Assembly: GCA_016720595.1 (NCBI GenBank) | Contig: JADKKI010000035.1 | Span: forward strand, 1-64,000 | From: Myxococcales bacterium | GTDB taxonomy: Bacteria; Myxococcota_A; Polyangia; Haliangiales; Haliangiaceae | DNA: 64,000 nucleotides | Direction of reading: 5' to 3' | Part shown: positions 57,782-64,000 of the stretch, piece after piece | Numbering within the stretch: position 1 is the stretch's first letter | How the letters are laid out: the number at the start of each line of letters is the position of its first letter | Notes under the pieces: model-generated | What the model was told of the DNA's origin: nothing | Databases searched by the model: none | The model's input: the letters and a program-made list of their open reading frames with translations, nothing else | Program-made: the position numbers and the translations under genes

Positions 57782-59872
57782 GTGACGGGAGTCCTGGCCG
57801 AGGTCGGATCGACCGCGAACAACTATCAAATCCTCGCGAAGCTCGCGATGGGTGGGATGGCGGAGATCTTCCTTGCGCGCGGCGCCAGCGTGGCCGGCGT
57901 GGAGCGCTACGTCGTGCTCAAGCGGATCATCCGCGAGAAGGCGAACGACACGCTGTTCGTCCAGATGTTCCTGGAGGAGGCCCGGCTCGCAGCCCAGCTG
58001 CAGCACGCCAACATCGCGCAGGTCTACGACATCGGGAAACTCGGCGACTCCTACTTCTTCACGATGGAGTACGTCCACGGCGAGACCGTGCGCGGCCTCC
58101 TCCAGCGCGCGCGCTCGCTCCGCCGCGAGCTCCCGCTCAACGTGATCCTGACCGTGATCGCGGGCACCGCCGCGGGCCTGCATCACGCACACGATCGCAT
58201 CGGGATCGATGGGCGTCCGCTCAACATCGTGCACCGCGACGTCTCGCCGTCGAACTTGATGATCAGCTACGACGGCAGCGTCAAGGTCGTCGACTTCGGC
58301 GTGGCGAAGGCCGAGAACCGCGCGCAGGAGACCAAGTCCGGCGCGGTCAAAGGCAAGATCAGCTACCTGTCTCCCGAGCAGTGCCGCGGCGCGCCCGTGG
58401 ATCGCCGGAGTGATCTGTTCTCCCTCGGCATCGTGCTGTGGGAGATGCTGACGATCGAGCGGCTGTACCGGCGCAACAGTGACTTCGAGAACATGACGGC
58501 GATCGTCAACGAGCCCACGCCGTCGCCCTCGGAGTACCGGCCGAACCTCCCACGCGATCTCGAGCAGCTCGCGCTCCGCCTGCTCGCGAAGCGGCCCGAG
58601 CAGCGGTTCACCACGGGTGGCGAGCTCGTCGAGGAGATCGAGGAGATCGCGGCGCGCAACGGCCTCGCGCTCTCGATCTCGGCGCTCGGGCGGTTCATGA
58701 AGGAGCTGTTCGGCCAGCGGCCCGAGCCGTGGATCGAGCTCGAGACCCGCGATCACGCAGAGGGTGTGACGGTGACGAGCGAGCCGCTGCCCCCCGAGCT
58801 CTCACTGGTCAGCGATCCCCTCGAAGGCCAGCTCAAGCACGTCCGCGATCTGAGCAAGCAGTTCGCCGCGCAGCACAACCCGGCGAGCGAGTCACGGCCG
58901 CCCGCCCACCCGGCTTCGTCGCAGCGGATGACTGCGCCGGGGATGCCGATGCAGGACGATCCACGCCGCACGGTGAGCATGCGCCCGGCGGCGGCGCCGC
59001 CGCCGCTGCCTTCGCCCGATGCGTTCGCGACGATCCCGATGTACCGGCAGCCGGCGGAGTCGGTGCCGTCGCCGTGGGGCGCGAATCCTCCGGGCACGGG
59101 CTCGGTGCCGATGATCCCGGTGACGTATCCCCCCGCTGTGTCGCTGCCCTCGGCACAGGCGCCCCAGTCGCACAGCGGCAGCCATCCAGGCCTGGGGTCG
59201 GTGCCGATGCTCCCGTATCCCGTGGTGCCGGCGGCGCCCACCGTCGCGCCTCTCGAGCAGCGCCGGACGAACGTCAAGCTGATCGGTGCGGTGGCAGCGC
59301 TCGCCGTGGTGGCAGGCGTGGTGGCGTGGCTCATCGCGCGGGGTGGCGATTCGGTCGGCGCGGGGGAGCCGGCGACGGTGCACGATGCGGCCGTCGCTGC
59401 GATCACCGCCGATGCGAGCGTGGCCGTGGTCGCCGCGATCACCGCCGATGCGAGCGTGGTGGCGGCAGCGCCGAGCGATGCTGCCGACGTGAATACCGGC
59501 AGTGGCGCCGCGACGGTGGCACCGGATCCTCTCGCCACGATCCACGCCGCGCTCACCGAAGGGCGAACCGCCGATGCGATCGCGACGTGCAACTCGACGG
59601 CGATCACACCGACACTCGCCGCGGAGTGCACGCGGGCCGCATGCACGGCTCGCGATGCCGCCCACGCAAAGCAGTGGATCGCACAGACCGCCGGAGAGAC
59701 GCGCGCCGCGCTGCAGAGTGAGTGCAAGCGCGCCGGGACCGAGCTCGGCCGCACCAAGCCGACGCGTCCGACGGGACCCACGCGACCGACGGTGCCGACC
59801 CGCCCGACGGGCCCGGAAGGGCCGCCCAAGCCCGATCCGTGCAAGGTCGACCCGATGAGCTGTCAGCACTGA
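57782..59872 (+). CDS. Ser/Thr protein kinase with proline-rich linker and membrane anchor
   Basis: A 696-aa Hanks-type kinase, GTG start. The kinase domain (about 14-290) has YQILAKLAMGGMAEIFLARG, the ATP Lys in VVLKRII, the catalytic HRDVSPSNLM (VSPSN variant of D-x-K-P-x-N, common in myxobacterial kinases), VVDFGVAK and SYLSPEQCRG. A Pro/Ser-rich linker follows to about 500, then one membrane helix (IGAVAALAVVAGVVAWLIA). The outer part has an Ala/Val/Asp repeat (AAITADASV twice), a Cys-containing domain of about 70 residues and a P-T-R-P-T-G tail. The loop lysine normally found in D-x-K is replaced by Ser. Confidence 0.93.
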   Translation: MTGVLAEVGSTANNYQILAKLAMGGMAEIFLARGASVAGVERYVVLKRIIREKANDTLFVQMFLEEARLAAQLQHANIAQVYDIGKLGDSYFFTMEYVHGETVRGLLQRARSLRRELPLNVILTVIAGTAAGLHHAHDRIGIDGRPLNIVHRDVSPSNLMISYDGSVKVVDFGVAKAENRAQETKSGAVKGKISYLSPEQCRGAPVDRRSDLFSLGIVLWEMLTIERLYRRNSDFENMTAIVNEPTPSPSEYRPNLPRDLEQLALRLLAKRPEQRFTTGGELVEEIEEIAARNGLALSISALGRFMKELFGQRPEPWIELETRDHAEGVTVTSEPLPPELSLVSDPLEGQLKHVRDLSKQFAAQHNPASESRPPAHPASSQRMTAPGMPMQDDPRRTVSMRPAAAPPPLPSPDAFATIPMYRQPAESVPSPWGANPPGTGSVPMIPVTYPPAVSLPSAQAPQSHSGSHPGLGSVPMLPYPVVPAAPTVAPLEQRRTNVKLIGAVAALAVVAGVVAWLIARGGDSVGAGEPATVHDAAVAAITADASVAVVAAITADASVVAAAPSDAADVNTGSGAATVAPDPLATIHAALTEGRTADAIATCNSTAITPTLAAECTRAACTARDAAHAKQWIAQTAGETRAALQSECKRAGTELGRTKPTRPTGPTRPTVPTRPTGPEGPPKPDPCKVDPMSCQH

Positions 59873-59895
59873 CGAGGACGAGCCGGTCGTCCTCG
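59873..59895 (+). terminator. Hairpin directly after the kinase stop
   Basis: CGAGGACGA, loop GCCGG, TCGTCCTCG: a perfect 9-bp stem that begins right after the TGA. No U-tract follows. It may act as a terminator or protect the 3' end of the kinase transcript. Confidence 0.5.
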
Positions 59896-59975
59896 CCTGC
59901 TCGTCAAATCCGTCGCACGCAGCGCGTGGTCGGCACCCCCCGGGGGGGCTACGACCGCGAGAGTGCTCCGATGGG

Positions 59976-60104
59976 TCAGATCGACCTGACGACCGCGACC
60001 ACAAAGAACACGATCGTCATGACCAGCGCGACCACCACGGCGGTGGTGTAGCGCCGCTCCTTGGCCTCTCTGGTTCCTACTCGAACGAGTCCTTCGACGC
60101 TCAT
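59976..60104 (-). CDS. 42-aa membrane protein
   Basis: A small gene starting MSVEGLVRVGTREAKERRYT, with one membrane helix (TAVVVALVMTIVFFVVAVV) near the C-terminus. AGGAG lies about ten bases before the ATG, a good ribosome site, which supports expression. I recognise no family. It lies between the kinase and the glycine-rich lipoprotein gene. Confidence 0.55.
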   Translation of the reverse strand: MSVEGLVRVGTREAKERRYTTAVVVALVMTIVFFVVAVVRSI

Positions 60105-60258
60105 ACAGGGTGTCTCCTTGCCCTCGCACACTCTGCAGATCGTGGGCCGGGCGAATTCGGGGGTAGAGCGCGCACGGCATGCGCTCTGGATGGAGCCAAC
60201 GCACCGGTTGCCGAGAACCCGCGTCACGCTGCCCAACCGCCAGATCTCAGAGGACGGC

Positions 60259-61520
60259 TTACGGCAGATCTCGGAGCGGCATCGGCGAGATCGTGGCATC
60301 CGGGCCGACGACGTAGGTCGGGGCCCAGATCAAGAGGAAGCCCGCGCCGCCGCCGCCACCACCACCGCCGCACAGATCACTCGCGGTGACGGCCCGCCGA
60401 TCAACGAGACCGCTCCGCCCGCCGCACCCGCCGTGCCGCAGCTATTCGTGGATCCACCCGGCGCGCCTGCGATGCTGAGCGCCCCATCGGTTCCGTTGAG
60501 CCCGTAGCTCGAGGTTTGCGATCCGGCGCCGCCGCCGCCGCCGTTGGCAGCGAGGCCGCCATGGATGGTGACGCTCGGCGCCTCGAGCCCGAGGTATCCA
60601 CCCGCACCACCGCCGCCACCACCGCAGGCCGAGCCCTGTGCCGCACCCGCGCCGCCAGCGCCGCCGGCGAGCACCTGGCCGTCGACGCGGATCGAGGTGA
60701 ACGAGGTGAGGTGCAGCGCGCCGCCACCGGCGCCGCCGACCGAGACGGTGGACTGGCTCGCGGGAGAGATCGCAGACACACCCGCCGCGCCGCTCGCGCC
60801 GCCGGGACAGCCACCACGCACGGTCGCCGGCGTCGCGGCCTCGTTGCCAGCCATCCCTCCGGTCGCGCCTGCGTTATCGCCGGTTCCTCCGTGACCACCG
60901 ACGCCGCGTCCGCCGGCACCGCCACCGCCGCCCGATCCGGACGTGGCCAGGCCGTCTGCACCGGGCCCGCCGCTCGGCGGGTTCATGCCGCTCTGCACGT
61001 TGCAGGTCTGGTTCGCCCCGGCGCCGAGCTGGACGTTCTGAGAGACATGGGCGTTCAGGTTGATCTCGGCGAGATGACTGCCCGCATCGAGCATGCCGGA
61101 GATCACCATCGCGCCGTCCGCGACGACGATCGCGGCACGCGTCCCGATGACCCTCATCTTGGCGCCGGTGTCGACGGTGAGGCTCCCCAGGTAGAACACC
61201 ACTGCGGGCTGGCCATCGCTCTGGACATAGACGAACGACGACGAGGCGAGCACCTGGCCGCTGAAGTCCTCGGAGCGCAGCACCGCGGGATTCGGCGTGG
61301 TGTCGAGCGTGTAGCCACCGGCGGTCAGGTGGACATCCGCCATCGGCATGCCGAGCGCGCACGCATCGAAGCGCTCGGACCTCCGGGTGCAGCCGCCCTC
61401 GCCGTGGGCATCGATCGCCGCATCGGAGCCGGGGACCACGGTCGGGTCCTCGATCCCGAGCAGCCCGCGGCAGCCAGTGAGGGCGACCAGCACGAGCGAC
61501 CAGCGCAGACGAGGAGCCAC
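60259..61520 (-). CDS. Glycine-rich lipoprotein, apparent frameshift near the C-terminus
   Basis: About 420 aa, GTG at 61520. The signal ends [14 protein letters not shown], and [14 protein letters not shown] marks a lineage-type linker. A beta-helix-like region ([20 protein letters not shown]) leads into long Gly/Ala-rich stretches. The main frame ends at a TGA near 60330 after [17 protein letters not shown], which is out of character. The next frame continues the Gly-run and adds [20 protein letters not shown], ending TAA at 60259, a typical C-terminus. The switch lies in GGT/GGC repeats around 60350-60380, so a sequencing slip is likely. Confidence 0.7.
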
Positions 61521-61630
61521 GATCGAGCGTAGGCCGGTAGGCGCGAGCGGGTCAATCAACACATGCGTGAGGCTGCGCATCCCCTGGGCTGGCGATTGAC
61601 GTGGCGGTCCGGCCGGTCGATCCTCGTGAC

Positions 61631-62606
61631 ATGCGCAGCATCGCGCCGGTCGTGATGATGATGTTCCTGGTCGGGGGCGTGGCGAGCGCACAGCCCAAGC
61701 CCGAGGGCACGCGCCTGTTCGAGCAGGGCCGCGATCTCGCGAAGGCGGGCAAGTACGCCGAGGCGTGCGAGGCGTTCGGCAAGAGCATCGCGATCGATCG
61801 CGCCGCGGGCACCGCGCTCAACTACGGCGATTGTCTCGAGCACCTCGGCCAGCTGCGCAAGGCCTGGCAGATGTACGACGAGGCCGCGCGTGAGTTCGAC
61901 AAGCAGGCCGACGCGCGCGGCAAGTTCGCACGCGAGCGCGCGGACGCGGTGATCCCCAAGCTCGGCACGCTGCGGGTGAAGATCGCCGAGCCCACGCTCT
62001 CGGGCCTGGTGGTCAAGATCGGCAGCGAGAGCCTCCCGCCGCAGCGAGAGCTGGTCGAGCGGCTCGAGCCCGGAACGATCGAGGTCACCGCCAGCGCGCC
62101 CGGCCACACGCCGTTCTCGAGCAGTGCACGCATGGTGGCGGGTGCCTCCGGTGATCGTCGAGATCCCGGTGCTGGCGACCGCCGACGGCGCACGCCCCGT
62201 TCACGTCGACCAGCCGGAGCAACCCGAGCGCCCGGAGCCCGTGGCTGGTGCGACCCGCCGCAGCCGGAGCCGGGTCAAGCTCTCGCTCGGGCTCGGGATC
62301 GCGGCCGGCGGCGTCCTCGTGTTCGGCGGGCTCGCAGCGCTCTCGGCGAACGCGAAGTACAACAACACGATCAAGGACGGTGACTGCGCCGAGATCGGTG
62401 GCCAGCTGATCTGCAATGTGGATGGCGCGGCGGCGGTCGACGTCGCGGCGACGCGGGCGAACATCGCAACGGGATGTGTGATCGGCGGCAGCGCGCTCGC
62501 GGTGGCCGCGGTGGTGTTGTACTTCACCGCCCCGCGCGAGGGCGTCACGGTGACGCCGATGGCCAGCTCGACCAGCGTCGGGCTCGGTTTCGGTAGATCG
62601 TTCTGA
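61631..62606 (+). CDS. TPR/PEGA-type secreted protein, apparent frameshift
   Basis: About 320 aa in total. The first frame has a signal peptide ([20 protein letters not shown]), TPR-like helices ([39 protein letters not shown]) and a PEGA-like strand domain ([25 protein letters not shown]: [18 protein letters not shown]). Around 62140-62150 homology moves to the next frame ([14 protein letters not shown]), which continues with a membrane helix and [21 protein letters not shown] to the stop at 62606. Proteins of this layout are common in Myxococcota. A one-base insertion or two-base deletion would explain it. Confidence 0.75.
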
Positions 62607-62675
62607 TCGGCTCCCTCATGTCGTTCCCTGGCCGCACGGTTTGACACCGCCGACGGCGGGTCGGATTGTCCTTCC

Positions 62676-63984
62676 GTGGCTGCCAAGAACTACGTCCTCG
62701 ATACCAACGTGCTGTTGCACGATGCGCGCGCGATCTTCGCGTTCGCCGACAACAACGTGATCATCCCGATCTACGTGCTCGAGGAGGTCGATACCTTCAA
62801 GAAGGATCAATCCGAGCTGGGCCGCAATGCCCGCCAGATCGCGCGCGAGCTCGATGCCTTCCGCAGCGAGGGCGGGCTGTCTCACCCGCAGAAGATGCCG
62901 AACGGCGGCACCGTGCGCGTGGCCCTCTCGAAGAGCCCGCCCAGGAACCCGGGTAGCGATTCGCGCTCGATGGATCAGCGGATCATCGAGATCGCGCTCG
63001 AGGTTCGCGACGCGGATCCCAAGACCCCGACGGTCCTCGTCACCAAGGACGTCAACATGCGCGTCCGCGGGGATGCGCTGGGCCTTGCCTCGGTGGACTT
63101 CGAGCCGGAGCGGATCTCGATCGAGGAGCTGTACCCGGGCAACCGCGAGCTGCTCGTCCCGCCGGGCACGATCGACAAGTTCTATGCGGACGGCAGCGTC
63201 GTCGTCGATGCGCCAGGCCTGCACGCGAACGAGTACCTGACCCTCAAGGATGAGGGCGGCAAGTCCGCGCTCACCCGCTGGGACAAGAACGCCGCCAAGG
63301 CGATCCCGGTCAAGAAGCTGCGCGAGGGCGTGTGGGGCATCAAGCCGCGCAACAAGGAGCAGCACTTCGCGCTCGATCTGCTCCTCAACGATGACGTCAA
63401 GCTGGTCACGCTGGTCGGCAAGGCCGGCACCGGCAAGACCTTGCTCGCGATCGCCGCGGGCCTCCAGAAGGTCACGGAGGAGCAGGTGTTCTCGAAGCTC
63501 CTGGTCTCGCGCCCGATCTTTCCGCTCGGCCGTGACATCGGCTACCTCCCCGGCACCATCGAGGAGAAGCTGAATCCCTGGATGCAGCCGATCTACGACA
63601 ACCTCGAGCTGCTACTGGGCCTCAACAAGACCGACAAGAAGGAAGGCCGCAGCTACGCCCGAGCTGGTCGATCTCGGGTTCGTCGAGATCGAGCCGCTCA
63701 CGTACATCCGCGGTCGCTCGCTGCCGAACGTGTACATGATCGTCGACGAGGCGCAGAACCTCACGCCGCACGAGGTCAAGACGATCGTGACCCGCGCCGG
63801 CGAGGGCACGAAGATCATCCTCACCGGTGACCCGTACCAGATCGATCACCCGTACCTGGATTCGTCGAACAACGGCCTCACCACCGTGGCGGAGCGGTTC
63901 AAGAACGAGATGATCGCGGGCCACGTCATCCTGACGAAGGGTGAGCGCTCGGCGCTCGCCGAGCTGGCCACGCAGATCCTGTAA
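62676..63984 (+). CDS. PIN-PhoH family ATPase, apparent frameshift
   Basis: About 435 aa, GTG start. Residues 1-140 are a PIN domain ([43 protein letters not shown]). The PhoH ATPase follows with Walker [18 protein letters not shown] and [21 protein letters not shown]. After KKEGRSYA (63655) the frame shifts; the next frame continues [21 protein letters not shown], then [17 protein letters not shown] (Walker B) and [20 protein letters not shown] to TAA at 63982-63984. All motifs are present across the two frames, so a sequencing indel is the likeliest cause. The family is linked with RNA decay. Confidence 0.88.
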
Positions 63985-64000
63985 TGCGGTCGGTCCTCCT

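Noticed and set aside
1..64000. CRISPR arrays, replication origin, rRNA operon or riboswitch
   Set aside because: I saw no regularly spaced direct repeats, DnaA-box cluster, rRNA sequence or known riboswitch core anywhere in the window.

Overview
The window is about 64 kb of GC-rich bacterial chromosome. Its gene content suggests a myxobacterium-like member of the Myxococcota: many 'deltaproteobacterial' lipoproteins, a Ser/Thr kinase with a proline-rich membrane tail, a GAF-GAF-GGDEF cyclase next to an FtsB-like protein, a GAF-PAS sigma-54 activator, Sel1 repeats, and glycine-rich and propeller lipoproteins. This assignment is inferred from gene content; the window holds no rRNA or other phylogenetic marker.

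Layout. Positions 1-20 kb are an accessory region full of gene remnants: glutathionylspermidine synthase, MOSC, CPA1 antiporter, DUF1016 nuclease, Sel1 and a frameshifted RelE/ParE toxin. A perfect 130-bp direct repeat (4993-5122 and 18738-18867) carries the 3' end of a tRNA-Ala gene and brackets 13.7 kb. Inside that segment lies a redox cassette: msrP, an msrQ-ferredoxin reductase fusion, a DUF1348 protein, YceI, an alpha/beta hydrolase, an AhpD-like protein, an FMN reductase and a sigma-54 activator. The 3' half of a tRNA-Cys gene lies at 17484. The intact tRNA-Ala is at 45888-45960, with a decayed integrase beside it.

Positions 20.6-29.0 kb hold the most interesting system, a tightly coupled minus-strand operon. 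In transcription order it encodes an ArsM-like methyltransferase, the radical-SAM enzyme ArsS, a methylthioadenosine/purine nucleoside phosphorylase, a 42-aa membrane peptide, a TVP38-type membrane protein, a mercuric-reductase-like flavoprotein, a fusion of the two 'rSAM/selenodomain-associated' transferases, a selenoprotein-B-family protein, a small membrane protein and a membrane-anchored glutaredoxin. The selenoprotein has an in-frame UGA in a U-x-x-C motif followed by a good bacterial SECIS hairpin, so a UGA-blind annotation splits or loses it. Together the genes look like an arsenosugar-type (or related organo-arsenic/selenium) pathway.

Positions 29-46 kb are mostly stress and osmolyte genes: an ECF sigma factor with two HC2 anti-sigma-like proteins, a P460-like cytochrome, a divergent trehalose locus (GH15 enzyme versus a membrane-sensor/OtsA fusion and OtsB), MarR, a ClC channel with CBS domains, an MprF-like transferase, universal stress proteins, an HPF/RaiA protein, DUF389 and a CPA1 antiporter. 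Positions 46-64 kb look like core or lineage-specific genome: a GH92 mannosidase, a propeller lipoprotein, a class III cyclase, a possibly circularly permuted esterase lipoprotein, FtsB plus a diguanylate cyclase, a Ser/Thr kinase, a glycine-rich lipoprotein, a TPR protein and a PIN-PhoH ATPase. The last three each carry an apparent frameshift. A 310-bp block of almost pure G/C at 51.5 kb also looks artefactual, so part of this end may contain assembly errors.
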